NCBI GenBank assembly: GCA_947034895.1
Contig: OX344762.1
Span: 73,154,981 to 73,218,980 of the forward strand
DNA: 64,000 nucleotides
Reading direction: 5' to 3'
Source: Rhytidiadelphus loreus
Lineage: Eukaryota; Streptophyta; Bryopsida; Hypnales; Hylocomiaceae
This document shows positions 1-12,306 of the stretch, piece after piece (position 1 is the stretch's first letter; every line of letters begins with the position of its first letter). The translations under genes were made by a program, and so were the position numbers. The notes under the pieces are model-generated. The model was not told the DNA's origin, searched no databases, and worked only from the letters and a program-made list of their open reading frames with translations.

Positions 1-36
1 GTGCATCAAAACTGAGAAGTTAGCAAAGGTGTTCAC

Positions 37-3000
37 CTCCTTGTCATGAAGCATAAGCCCACACTCACTCTCCAAGTCAGCAGTGCTGCAGATACCGAAC
101 ACAATGCCTCAAGAGTCGCTCAATTATAACGTCGAGGAATGCAACAATAGAAAAGGAGAATCAAGTTTCCACTCGTAACGTTGTTTGGAAGCAGACTTGA
201 CATAGTGATTGACACACACAACAGCTCAATAAGCACAGCAGGTACTTAGTCAAAGCAACGCACAATATTACATGCAAATACCTGAAAGATATCGTGTTTA
301 GAGCATCGGAATTTACCACCATCATCTTTACTTGTTCCCCAACTTCAAATATATCTGTTATTTTATCAATTAGTGCATGCGCAATGTTACTAATGTGTAT
401 CAATCCCCTGTACGCAAAGGAACCAGACGTTAGTACTGTCATTTAGTTTCCATGTTAGAGCGAGGTACTTAAAAAGTTATGTTGTTGTGGGTTTGTAACT
501 CTGGTCTCTAAACCCTTTTTGGCCCACATTGATACACCAATTCTTTTACTAGAATGCATTTGAATTCTTGTTCAACTTAGTGTCGTTTTGGAATAAAAAC
601 AATTCACAGTTGCATACAATCCAGTTGGCTATTACCCCACTGAATACTGATCCCACCTTGCAACTCTGAGTCCAACAAGGAACAAAGGGTTTCTGAAGTG
701 TATTCAAGGGTTACTCAAGTGTGTTCGACCCTAACTTTTGCCATTAGCTGCTTTTTGTTCAAAGTTGGAACACTTTAACAATGATTTCAATCCTATTACA
801 TGAACGCGTCCAAAATTGGATTCTACAGGAGGAAAAAAAACAAAACACCATACCTTGCCTTATACCTCAATTACATCAAAATACTTGAACAAAAAATTTC
901 CAGCATTAAACAATCCACGAGCTAGCCACTATTTTTTCCTTATGACAATGTTCACACTCTCAGACTTGAAAAGTCGGTTCATAGCAGAGTCCAGTTGAAA
1001 GCCACTAAAACTCAGACCACTCGAAAGGTGTATGAAAGATAGGGAGTTTGAAATGCAGAATAACGGTAAGGGATAAGACTCTTACATTATATTTGTCCTG
1101 TTAACTTGCACTCGAACTCCATAAGGAAGAATCCCTATTACTGTACCATTGTGAAGGGACCCTGGCTGAAGATTTCTCTTTACCTGCACAGATGCAAGGG
1201 CAGATGTTATAATAATGACATTAAATACTTCTCCATCTTGAGATCGTACAACAGTAGCCCAAACTAATTCTCGTCACCTCTCTAACTTCTTGCTCTAGAG
1301 GGTCCTTTGCTTCTGGTCATAATTCCTAGTTGTGAAATTAATTTAGACTCGATCTGATTGCGAAGTGCAATAATATAGAATCAAAACAACTCCTAATCTT
1401 TAAGAAAAACGACAGCAGTTTTGCTTAAGACATAGATTTTCAAGCGAACGATTGTAACCATAGGCCCTGATTCTAGGAATGGAAATCCAGTGTAGGAAGC
1501 TACCTAGGCAGAAATGTCTCATCTTCTAAGAGCCAGAATATGTCTCAAACGTACAGTAAAATATTGAAATACGGAGGAACCAGTAAACAACTTACCCATG
1601 CTTTCCTTTCACTTATAACCAAACTATGGGAAACGTCATCCGCAAATTTAATAGTCACCCAGAGATTTCTACCAATCTGTACACCAAGCCTTCATTAGTA
1701 CAGATCCGTAAAGTCTAAGAAATTATATACGGATGAGCATGCTATAATAATACAAAACAAAAAATAAGATCTTAGTCAAGAATCTGTTCCACTCACATAG
1801 TCTTCTAATGTTTTAGGGCGATTTATAAACTCTTTTAGAGGTAAAAAGGCTCGCAATCCCTGCATCCAAACAGTGAAGTTTGCATTAGTAAATTCGATGT
1901 CCACTTTGCTGCAAAAATCCAACCCTTCCGAGAATGAAAACATGTCATCTGCAACAATATTTAGTACTACTTCTGTGACAGTTACACCAATGTATTCTTG
2001 ATCTGAGCAACAAAAAACTACTGAAGTAAAACGCTAAGTCGAGATCGCTCCAAGTAAAATACCTCAATTTTCGCAATTCCACCAAATAGATTATAGTCCA
2101 TGACCTCAACTTGGATGGGTTGTTTCAGCTCTTTGATCTGTGCAGCATACCATAATCCAAAGGTGAGATGCTATTAGACTAGCATTGCAGAGGCAATTAT
2201 CCAACATGACAAAACCTGCTAGCAAATCTCAAGTTGGTCAAGTAAGTTCACCTGCTTCACTCGATCCCATGCAATTCGTTCTGCAGCTTTTCTCGCAGAG
2301 AGAAAAGGATTACCGCTCAATGACTTCCCAACCACAACGAGCTCAAGTACAGTTCCAATATCAATGACAAAGGGCGCAGGATCTTCATATGCAAAGACCT
2401 CCTTGTCAAACACCATACAGGGACAGCCATGAGGCGGTTTCGAATACTTCTCCCTCACACCCTCTGCATCGACTTCTTCAGGGAAAATCCATTTGTTGTG
2501 TCTGACTTGAAACCGATCAAGTGGAAAAAGCTTGCTCACTTTTAATTCCCCAAGCATTGCGGCTCCAATGTCAACGTCGAATTTCGTGCGACTGCCAGCC
2601 ACGACGACGCCAAGTACACGGTGTCCAATTTCGGGCATATAATACTCCAGGTCATCCAAACCTAATTGAACGGGCGGACCGATTCCTCGACCATTCTGAG
2701 CTGAATGTTCACCGGAAATCTGTTCAACCCCAGTAATATAATCCAATGATGCAACTCCATCTTTTTCAGTGCTGAAATAAGCTAAATTAGACCTTTCCAA
2801 CCTATTACTGCAACACAATTCCGCTGTTTCCGTCGCCGTTACATCTTTATCTTCGCCATAATCTAAAGAGCGATCAACAATTGATAATCCATTCAAACGT
2901 CTCTCACTAGAGACGCTATCAACAGCAATAATCTCCCCTACAGAACCTTCTAATCCGTCAGTACACACACTCCCGCTACTTGAAGCTCCACTCACGCCAT

Positions 3001-3274
3001 AACCAGTATCCAACTCGAAACCTTCATTTCCGACTCGCACGAATGAATTGCGCCACTTCGCGTACCCTAAGCACTTGAAGCCCCTCGCGTACCGCACGAG
3101 AAGCCTAATTTCGTAAGCGCTAAACCTTCGCAATGCAAGATTTAGTCCCAGGGCTCGTGTTCTCGGCGAGATATGACGACGGCTTAAGGGAATTCCCGGA
3201 AAGCCTGGAGCCACAAGCTCAATGAATCTCAATCCACAACTCACTGCCATTTCACCAAAAACTAACCGCAACAA
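37..3274 (-). CDS. PDE338: S1-domain chloroplast protein, PDE338-like (C-terminus outside window)
   Basis: Minus-strand gene. Exons read from the sequence are 2252-3274, 2063-2137, 1797-1859, 1596-1676, 1086-1183, 282-407 and 37-85; all junctions are GT/AG and keep phase. Exon 1 has a basic, Ser/Ala-rich N-terminus fitting a transit peptide, then an acidic spacer, then a block with VVVAGSRTKFDVDIGAAMLG and GTVLELVVVGKSLSGNPFLS. Later exons give IKELKQPIQVEVMDYNLFGG, GLRAFLPLKEFINRPKT and GLIHISNIAHALIDKITDIF, the usual S1 (OB-fold) signatures. From memory this order matches Arabidopsis PDE338 (At1g71720), an S1 RNA-binding protein of chloroplasts. It probably binds plastid RNA or ribosomes. 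The start is Met at 3274 or Met at 3250. The last seen exon (ADLESECGLMLHDKE) may continue past the GTGAAC donor; the rest lies left of the window. Confidence 0.82.
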
Positions 3275-3511
3275 TGCGCATGGTTCATATCCACTGGCAG
3301 CACGAAGAGCTACAATCAGACGCTATCCAACCGGAACTGGCGCAAATTCTAAGAACTGATGATAAAAGTGAAATTACGAGGACATTCTCAAGCTTAGAAA
3401 TAATCATCTGGTCGTCGTCTCGGCAGCAAGAAGGAAGCAAGCACGCTAGCAAGGAAGGAGAGCTCGTTCACACATTCGCTGAAGATTGCAAGGATCGAAG
3501 CAACGAGCGCT

Positions 3512-3520
3512 AAACCCTAA
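3512..3520. promoter_or_regulatory. telo-box upstream of the S1-domain gene
   Basis: AAACCCTAA lies about 240 bp upstream of the S1-domain gene start. Telo-boxes are frequent in plant promoters of translation and organelle-biogenesis genes. The placement fits, but a 9-bp motif alone is weak evidence. Confidence 0.4.
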
Positions 3521-5827
3521 AAGGTCGGGACTAATTGCTCACCTAATCAACACTAATAGCAACTAAATATTATTTTTTAATTTTATTGGATCTTATTGGC
3601 AAGGGAAAGAGGATTCCAATACTCTTTAGTATGCATTATTCAGACATTGAAGGAATAAGATTTTATATCCAAAATAGACATTTGGCTCTTGTTGGTTCTT
3701 GTGTTTATATTAAGTTCAAGAATGTTTTGGTTTAGGCATTATTTTTTTTGTCCAAATGATGGTGCCATATTATGAACAAGATGATTATGTACATCCTTAG
3801 TCAAACTTCAAAATCCTTCACTTTGAAAGTCTCTTGTTTTCTCTCTTTAAATTTTTTTCTTTTTTCTTTTGAAAATGTGTGTATTTGGAATTCAATGAAA
3901 TGTTTCTAGTGGCACAAAATCATTGCACCCAGACAAATTCAAATCTTCAATTGAGTTAATCATTGGAGCTACACAATGGTGATGAATGATTAAAATGATT
4001 TATAATAACTCTTTTTAGACATGTATACTATAGTATTGATAATTCAAAGGAGAAAATTCCGCCGTACTATCCCTACAAACCCCTTAAAGACCAAAGGTGG
4101 TCTAGATCTCTAAAATTGTAAAGATGTCTTATAAATTGCAATTGAGAATAATAATTTAATCGGATGACTCTCAAATATGATTCGTAGATGGTATTCATAC
4201 AATTAGATCAATTAATATGTAAACCAATATTTTTTTATAACATTTGAAGCCAAAAATTGGAAATTTCATCTAAAATAAATTGTAGATTGAATATTTGTAA
4301 TTTTCACAAGAATTTTTCTTTGAAGTTCAAAATAATAAATTCTAATCATAGAGATTTTTGAAGATTTTTATCTTAGTTTTTTATTGAAGTCATTTTTTAT
4401 GGGTCATATTTTGAACTGAAAAGGCTATTTTTTGAGGTTATTTTTGAGGTTATACTTATCAGTACCTATTGAATAATAGAATATTTGCAAAACAAAGTCT
4501 TCAAAATCTTTACCATACAAATGTTAAAGAACTAACACACAAACCTTCAAAAAAAATCAATGGATGAAAAATGCATTTTTGTGTGCTTGGAATATGTTGC
4601 ATTCATCTATTGTTGAAAATTTGAACACTTGATCCTTCAAGGGTTAAACCTTCATTATAATCAAGGACTAAAGTTATGAAATGAAACATATGAAAGCCAA
4701 GAGAAGGAAACATGTACAAAACTAAAATTTGAGTTTTAATACATGTTTTCATCTTTCAACCTACATTCAGTATTCCAACTCCAATGCTTGACTAGATCCT
4801 CGACCACATGACTATACCTAACAACTCTTCAAGCATAACAAACCAAACTGAGTTTCGGTATCTCATATATACTATTTTCATTCAAAAAATTCACAACTTT
4901 CACATACAAAATTTAAATCTGATAATTTAAAAAAAATAATGGAAAACCCCATTCTTCGATGATTTTTTTCTGTATTACCTCTTCAGCTTGTTGATTGCCC
5001 CGAAAAGCAAAAAACAAAATTTTGTATCAAAGAATTTTATGTGTTAACGTTGGAATGCTCCATCAATCTTTCTTCATCCAAAGGCTGGCTTTTGGAGCCT
5101 ATATCAGACAAAGAAACGTAAATTTTCATCTAAAACAGTTGTGTTGGTTCTCTAAGTTGTGATCAGTAAAAACAGTAGAAAATGAAGCCCACAAACACAT
5201 TATATTTCACTCTATGAGAAGAGATTCCTGATTAATTGCATTGTTGAAAAATAGACAAAAATTACTTGTTCAACATACCTGGATGTACTTCGTCTGCTTC
5301 AGCAACAAACTTCAGCAACAAACTTTTGAAAACATTCATAATCCACATCGTAGATGCCAGCTAACTTAGAGGTTAAACTAGGATTCAGAATTGTGCACAT
5401 AAAGTAATTAACCCAATCCAGGTTCACTGATCCATTTGATCAACAGTCCAAGCATTTCATCAGGTACAACTAGCTCATATTCTGAAAACCCGCTGAAATT
5501 AGTGTGCTAAGGCAATGCCGATTCACAACAGGGCCTTTGAAAGTAAAATGTTCAAAGGTAAGGTATGTCTGCCATCCACTGTGTCCTCCCAGAAAAATGA
5601 GCACAGCTTTCATGAGACCGCTGTCCAGTCAACGGAGATTTGCCGAGCCGGGCAACGAAATGCAAACACATGTTTCAGAGCAAATTGCGCACCACGTGCA
5701 TATGGTAATAATAACACACTACTCAACACAACCGCTTTCCAAACCTGGAAAGCAGGAAGTCATTACATTCGATTGCGCACACAGCCCAACATCTCAAAGA
5801 TCCTCCATCTCTAGCAACTCCGCAAAT
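3521..5827. other. AT-rich intergenic DNA
   Basis: No gene recognised. Long A/T runs; the few open frames are short and lack domain-like composition. Around 4079 (CCCCTTAAAGACC) and 4646 (GATCCTTCAAGGGTTAA) there are weakly matching inverted ends that resemble the TTAA elements further right, but the left TTAA is absent. The part after about 5280 may belong to the 3' region of the KGD4 gene. Confidence 0.6.
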
Positions 5828-8102
5828 TCATGGAGCTGCACCTCCAAGCTGCATGCAATTTCCACAAGTTAACCGCAAGAGAAGGACAGAGATTTGTCAA
5901 GTCGTGAATAAGATAACTGCTTCTAATTGTGACAACCCCTACGTAATCTTGCCTACAATGTACAGCCTGCATTCACGAATCTAGGGTCGATTTTGTTACA
6001 CCTACTTTCAGCACTTTAAAAATTTCATAGTTTATTCATAGTGTCCAAAAAATGCATGCTAAGAGACTTCAGAATCCCCTTTTGATTTCCAACAAGACCA
6101 ACAAAAACTTTGATAGTTTATAATAGGAACCACGCTCAGTTTCGAAATTGGTCGATTTTAGGTGTTAAGACCTTAATTGAACAAGTACTAGACTAACCTT
6201 AACCCGTTAGTGCCCAAGCCAAAAAATATAAATTCCACTGTGGAGGCTAATACTTAATAATAATAACCTTCAAAATATATTCTATCATTCATGAACTTAG
6301 GGTATTATATCTTCTTTCTATTGGTAGATTCTGTCACCTTAAAGCTTCCTTCATGATACAATTCAACTGTTATAGATATGGAACAATGGAAGTATGCACT
6401 TTCGACCATTGAGGCAACTAGGGGTTAAGAGGTTTGCAGTGGACATTGACACTCAAACAAAAAATCGTTCAAAAGACCGACAATATTGCAGAGCGTACTA
6501 CATTGAAAATTCAGACTGAAAGCTTGCACATACCAAAATAGCATCAATCTCTGCCTCCGTAAGTTTTGTTCTAGGAGGCTGACTGGAAGCAGTGCCAGAG
6601 GGCAATGAAGGCATAGGTTGACTCTGTCCTCCTCCCCCTCCTCCTGAAGCCCGATTCACAGCAACTGCTAATACACCAAAACTCTATCAGACTCTGCAGG
6701 GCAACAAAAGCTTGAAAATAACAAAATGACTGGCAATTGTTACCAACAACAACTGATGTATTCATACAATTGGTTAGCCTTCAATTACCAAGTGGTGAAA
6801 GCATGAATTGGCTAAACGCCTACGACCTCTGATATTTGGGAATGCGGTTGTATACCGTCAGTTATGGTGGTCTACAACCTCCCAATTTTAAAATTCCATA
6901 AGAAATTCAAACACAGTGATTAAAAATTGTCTCAACAGATTTAGCTCGTATACCCAAAGATTTCTCCACAGCTCTATACTGATCTCCCAAAAATCACACT
7001 CCTCCACGTCGGTTAAAACACCTACAGTGAGAATCCTTTATCTTGGACTCAGAAACTTTATCTGATGCATACTGGGGTACAAGATATCTAGGAAGTTGAT
7101 ACCAGTGAATAACGTCATCACAGTCTTACACTATGCCTAATAATATCAGATTCGTACACATTGTTACGCCTATAATGTGAAGTAAGAAACCCTAAATTGT
7201 GGAATAGCAGAATCTACCACATTAAACGAGGGAAACCCTAAATTGTCATTCGACCCTTCACAGTAATCCCTCGCGGTAATCGAAGGGCCACTGGATTTCA
7301 GAAGCGGTCATACCTAACGCTTGAGGATCTAATTGCTTGAAAAATGTTAGGAATTTTACAAACAATAAAATCTATCACTCATCGACAAGCAAGAACACCA
7401 AAATTTAAAACCCCACTCCAGCAGCAGGATAAATATAGTAGCGCTCAACCCAAAATTGCTGGTAAGTACAGTAGCGTAACTTTAAAAATTCCTGAATACC
7501 GATTAAAAATGCAACGCAAGGAATGCAATAATGCAAGGACCCCAAAGCTGACGCGATTAGAGAAGCAAGGAGACGAGAATTCACAAACCCGAAATTCACA
7601 CAGCAAATCGTTTCTGGATCTTTCAAATTTACGTCACCAGAAAAAATTCGCTTGGCGTGCAGCAAACCAAGTTCGAATAGACATTTACGCAACTCAAACC
7701 CTAAATTCAAAAAGCAAGTCACCCGAAGAAAACCCGATGCAACATCCTTGCCCCCTTACACTGTGCGGCGAAATTAAGCCCCTTTACATCGCCGTCTATC
7801 TCAATCCAATTAACGAGTATTAAAACCAGAACAAGATTCTAAGTGACAACAAGTCTTGTACACAGAAAGCAACCTAACTGCAAACCCTACCACAACAAAC
7901 CCTAGAATTCCCACAAAACAAAGAGCGCACGAAGAGTGTCGATCCTCCCGATTTCCACCAAAGCTCTTACAATGCACACTCCAATACAAAATTTTATGAA
8001 GAAAGAAGCAATGGATGTACCGGCGCCTTGGGTATCGCCCCCTTTGCGATTGGGGAACTTGATGAGGGGGACGCGCCTGGCGACCTTGGCAGCGGCTGCC
8101 AT
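5828..8102 (-). CDS. KGD4: 2-oxoglutarate dehydrogenase complex subunit 4 (KGD4/MRPS36)
   Basis: Three-exon gene for a 77-residue protein: 8021-8102, 6534-6664 (acceptor 6667 also possible) and 5828-5848. Exon 1 gives MAAAAKVARRVPLIKFPNRK, exon 2 a Gly/Ser/Pro-rich linker ending QPPRTKLTEAEIDAIL, and exon 3 only LGGAAP and a stop. An N-terminal PLIKFPNR and a C-terminal K-L-(x)-E-x-E-(x)3-I-x-x-G-G, joined by a low-complexity linker, is the KGD4/MRPS36 pattern. This protein tethers E3 (dihydrolipoamide dehydrogenase) to the E1-E2 core of mitochondrial 2-oxoglutarate dehydrogenase. Phases fit (82, 131 and 21 nt). The frame stays open upstream of Met 8102 to Met 8357, adding 85 residues with a polyglutamine run; the family's usual short N-terminus favours 8102. 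Confidence 0.85.
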
Positions 8103-8682
8103 GTTCACAGCTCTGTTTACCACCAGTTTGGCAAATCCTTGCTTCTCCTTCTGAGACTTGCGCTTCCCATTCCCTGAGTGTTGCTGCTGCTGCTGCTGCT
8201 GCTGAAGGTTGCCGTGGTCCTGATACTCTTTCTGGCACCGTGGGCCCTGCAACATGCCGTCCACTCCAAACTTGGGCACTCTTCTGCCCACTGCAACGGC
8301 ATTGCTCTTCGCCCAATTCTTGACCGCATTGTACAGCGCGACGTGGCGAGCTACCATTGCGTACCACCCTTTTCCATCTTGTCTGGCTGACGAAACATAA
8401 GATCACTACGGTCTGTGCTACAGTAAGTTACGCATTGCACAGATTCTTTTTTTCCGATGAGGCTCACCTCTTGTCTTGTGGTGCCTTAAAAGGTAACAGA
8501 ACAGTTTGCACCGCAGTAATTTTGGAGTGTACCACTGTAGTTGACCAATAGTGGTTTTGTGTACTGGTGGGGATGCGTTAGGGGGGAACTTGGCCGTTAC
8601 CGTGGCGACCTAAAACCCTTTAGACAGCAAAACCCTAGTGTGTGTGTGCTCAGAGGTCAGTGGAGCGTTGGGAAGATCAGCG
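8103..8682. promoter_or_regulatory. shared divergent promoter of KGD4 and TMEM70-like genes
   Basis: The two start codons are 580 bp apart and point away from each other; both products are mitochondrial. A telo-box (AAAACCCTAG, 8629-8638) lies 45 bp before the TMEM70-like start. The KGD4 leader or N-terminal extension takes up part of the interval. Co-regulation is an inference from the layout. Confidence 0.5.
8181..8207 (-). repeat. CAG microsatellite (polyglutamine frame)
   Basis: Eight consecutive CAG units on the minus strand. In the frame of KGD4 they would encode polyglutamine inside a possible N-terminal extension; otherwise they lie in its 5' leader. Confidence 0.9.
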
Positions 8683-10752
8683 ATGGTGGGTGCTGCTCTG
8701 CTTAGAGCCGGTAATTGCTTCTAGCTCTCGATAGAACGTAATTTGAATTGATTGAATGAATCGCAGTAGAGTCTGATGTGGGGGGTTCTACTGATGGTGA
8801 GATCGGATCGTCACCATGTTGTTGGAGTTACTAGATTTTGGAGTCTTTGGCGTGAAGGAGATGGATTGGAATAAATTCTGTATCTTTGCAGTTTGATGAT
8901 GTTTTTTATAGCTTTTGTCACGCCATTCTTATCAACCTCGGTATGTTAGCCCGCAGTGTATGTCGAAATTTGGGATGTCTCTGAGGATTTGATGAGGTTT
9001 AGGGTTGGGTCAGTGATCTCCTTTTTTGATTGTTCAGGTGTGGCTCTCTGATATTTCTTTGTTAAAAGTAGTATTGCAATCATACCACAATGTGGCGTTT
9101 CCAGTTGTACCTAAAACGGAATTTTAGATACTGAATTTTATGGCGTTCAAGCAGTATTTTCTCTTGAGTGATTTGATGATTCAATCTCTTGCGAAAACAT
9201 TTGAAGACCTCTCATTACATGTGCTTTGCGCAGCATCAGGGGTTTAGGGTGTATATTTGGAATACTTTTGTTGTGCTTCTTTTTCGTTTGGATTCACTCG
9301 CGTATCGTTGAGAACTAGTATGTGTACCTTGCCTTGTCAAACGCTTAATCCCTAAAGGACCACATTGGACCTCATGCTTTGTTTAGCAGTTTCGAGAAAG
9401 TCACATTCGGACATTATTTTGCCCAACTGAATTGATTTTTGACCATCAAGGTCAATATTTTTCACTCATTCTCGTGAATGATTAAACTTCGCCCAATCTG
9501 AGTTACATGATTTTCACAATATGATCATTCCAATTGGTTATTATAAATCCGGTCTATTAGGGTTTTGATTGAGAAGCCAGACATCCGTAAGTGGCACTGG
9601 TTATTTATCTTCTGAAGAAAGCTTACTTATCTTGTCTGATTCAAAATGTTTTGTGTATGTTAGGTTGGAGGCAAGCATACAGCAGAGCTGCGGTATATCC
9701 CTCGAGTCATCTGTCCAACGCTTGGGGCCAGCAACGATGGGCTACTCAAATCTCACCCAATTACAAGGGCTTGAATCGACCAGCTCATGCTGAAGAGGAG
9801 AAGCCCATCGAGAAATCTGCACCTGTGATCTACGAGGGGGTTATGGCAGACACGCTTCGGCGTGTTAAACTCCTCTCACTCACCACCTGCTGTCTTTCAG
9901 TTGTCGGTAAGTACCTTACCTTTAGGGTTTAGGTGTTCCATTCTGAATATTGAACATGATGTGCACTAAAGCAAACTAGGATGCTCTAAAACTTTTCCTA
10001 ATTTCTGATCCCAACATATTTGAGTGGAAGACCGAATGCAGCAAAAAGCAACGCACTATGAACAAGAAAACTGGATGCTTGTTCAAGTAGTTAGGATTTA
10101 TCAAATTTGAAAGTCAATAGCGTTCTCAATTAATTCCTACCCTAAAATTTGCAACTGCTATACCGTGAAAACTTCAATATCAACCCTTTTGTTAGATTAT
10201 CTAGGGTACACGTTTTGAACTGGGACCATATTAGAGCATCCTTAAACTATGTACTCCTAGAATTATATCTTTATTTTAACGATGCTGAGCATAGTATTTA
10301 TTTTCACAATGTTCAAATCCTTCTATATTTCCTGTTAGCAAATCAAGGAGGATTCCAATGCACTGAAGAATACATCATTTGATCCTTCAAATTGCTGCGT
10401 TGTAGGGGGTCCATTTGTGACATTTTTCACATCGCCTGACTTGTCGGTGATCGCCAAGGGAGCCATGGCCTCCTTGATGGTGATGCTGAGTGCTACAACA
10501 ACAGGCGCGCTCCACTGGTTTGCTAGTCCTTATGTCCGCAGGCTCACATGGACTCCCGGGACAAACGAAATGCAGATTGAGGTCCTGTCGTGGATGGCCA
10601 CGCCGCTGCAGCGCAGTGTGAACATCTCAGATGTTCGAACTCCCATGACACAGCGGCCTGCTGTGACTTTCGAAGCTAATGGCAATTTGTATTATATTGA
10701 TAAGGATGCGTTTCCTCATGCCGAGCTTCTGAAGAAGCTGGCCCGGAAGTAA
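8683..10752 (+). CDS. TMEM70-like mitochondrial inner-membrane assembly factor
   Basis: Three exons, 8683-8710, 9664-9906 and 10406-10752, joined in phase to give 205 residues. The N-terminus MVGAALLRAGWRQAYSRAAV is basic and free of acidic residues, as in a mitochondrial presequence. A Glu/Pro-rich stretch leads to PVIYEGVMADTLRRVKLLSL, then a hydrophobic hairpin (TTCCLSVVGGPFVTFF and SLMVMLSATTTGALHWFASP), then SPYVRRLTW and a soluble tail. 'YEG...KLLSL', a two-helix hairpin, then 'YVRRL' is the layout of the TMEM70/TMEM186/TMEM223 family. Animal TMEM70 assists assembly of ATP synthase and complex I. The donors (GTAATT, GTAAGT) and acceptors (GTTAG, TGTAG) are normal. Function in plants is inferred. 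Confidence 0.78.
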
Positions 10753-12306
10753 ATGAGGTCCAAAAGGGTACATTTCATTTTTGAACAGCAATTGATAGAG
10801 ATTGTCCGACTTTTTGAGAAGCACTTTGCATGTACTTGTTCTGGAACTATGAGGATGTCTACATAAGCAGTTTCTTAGTTCAATCCCCAAAAATATTGCG
10901 TGAAAGTGAAGCCATTGGAGTCAGTTTTGGATGGTATGCTTTTAGCCTCAACTGTTGGTTTCATTGGTGTGTGAGGGTGGTCTGCTTTGTGAAGAATGGA
11001 TGCATTTGCTTGTTCATTGTTTCAGTGCGTAGCAACTGTTTTCCCTCTCTCGATCATGACATGTTTTGGAACCTGTGCTTCAAGGCGACACGCACGGATT
11101 GATCACGGAGATGATTTGTCTCATGTTTACGGGTGTCAGACCTTTGCAAGTTATAGGTTTACTTGCAAATTGGGTTTAATGTATTTAATAGTGAAAATGC
11201 ATGTAATAGTTTAATTACTTCATGAAGCATTAGCTTAGGAAAGGTTCAAATCTAGGGAGTGTTCATACTATATCATACTTGTAAAACACGTTCAATAAAT
11301 AATAATTCTAAAATTAGGTGATTAAGTTTTAGGAAAATTATTCTTTCCAAAAAAATAGAATATGCTAGGGAAAAAATATTGGCCAAAAAATTCTTTTCTT
11401 CTCATCTATTAAATCTCATCTTTTAGAAAGAGAAATATATGGTAGAGAAGTCAATTCAGCCCTAAACTTACAAATTAGTATACAGAAGATTATAAGATGA
11501 CATTCTCCAATTTCTCTTGATATATTGACATTGGATTGGAAGAGATGAAACATTGAAAAAAAACATGCTTCCTTTGTCTACAAACAAGTAACAAATGTAG
11601 ATTCATCTCAAAACCATCATTCTAATGAAGACCATCTTGGTATAAGACATCTTACTTTAAGATCCAACTTAATAAGCATGTTGTCGGGAAAGAGATGGCA
11701 TTCAACATCAAGTGTTGCTCTTACAAGTGTGAGCCTCCTTTTACACAAGAACTCAACTCTCTTTGGTGCATATTAGTCCTTATTCTATGAAATAACCAAG
11801 GGTGCCTAGTTAATGCCCTACTGGGCTTCAACCAGAGGAGTTCAAAGCACTCCTTTAACTTATGGATATTGAAGCAAAAAAGCTCACAATACTCAACACA
11901 TTGAGCAAGGGATGCCAAAATAAGAAAAAAATTGTCGTCACACAAGTAAGGTACATGTACATGTACCCATCATCAACACTACCCAATATGTGACACGTAT
12001 GGACCCAAAAGTCTCACTAAAACTCAAATACTGATTACACAAGATGTACACAATCACAACATGAAAGTCCATGAGAATTTGGTGTTGATATTTGATACAC
12101 CTAGAGACAATACATTGATTATTCATATCTAATTCATACATGGTCCAAATAATGCAAATGAAACTCGCTACCTGAAATCTTCTTTCATTTGCCATCAAAA
12201 TTTAATAAAAATAATTTATGACTCATAGTAGTAATTATGCTCAGCTCTAAATAGTGACAACTTGAGGTGCGTATACGTTACACCTTAAAAGCAACATGGA
12301 ACTGTA
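10753..12306. other. 3' region of TMEM70-like gene, then left part of duplicated block 1
   Basis: The first 350-450 bases are probably the 3' UTR. From about 11.5 kb the DNA matches 44.0-45.2 kb and 61.6-62.3 kb, for example the stretch that reads 'gaagatgaccatcttgg...agacatc' in those copies. It is the 3' flank of the kinase-ACT genes. Open frames here are not conserved between copies, so I do not treat them as genes. Confidence 0.6.

Noticed and set aside
5504..5872. Two overlapping plus-strand frames
   Set aside because: They overlap the KGD4 last exon on the other strand and have no domain-like features.
7344..7823. 159-codon plus-strand frame
   Set aside because: Lies in the KGD4 intron, opposite strand; composition is unstructured and no start context or homology is evident.
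7810..8406. 198-codon minus-strand frame with poly-Ala
   Set aside because: Shifted reading of the KGD4 first exon and its CAG repeat; Arg/Gln-rich with no domain. The KGD4 frame explains the locus.
11721..12198. Minus-strand frames of 74 and 86 codons
   Set aside because: Not conserved in the paralogous blocks at 44-45 kb and 61-62 kb.
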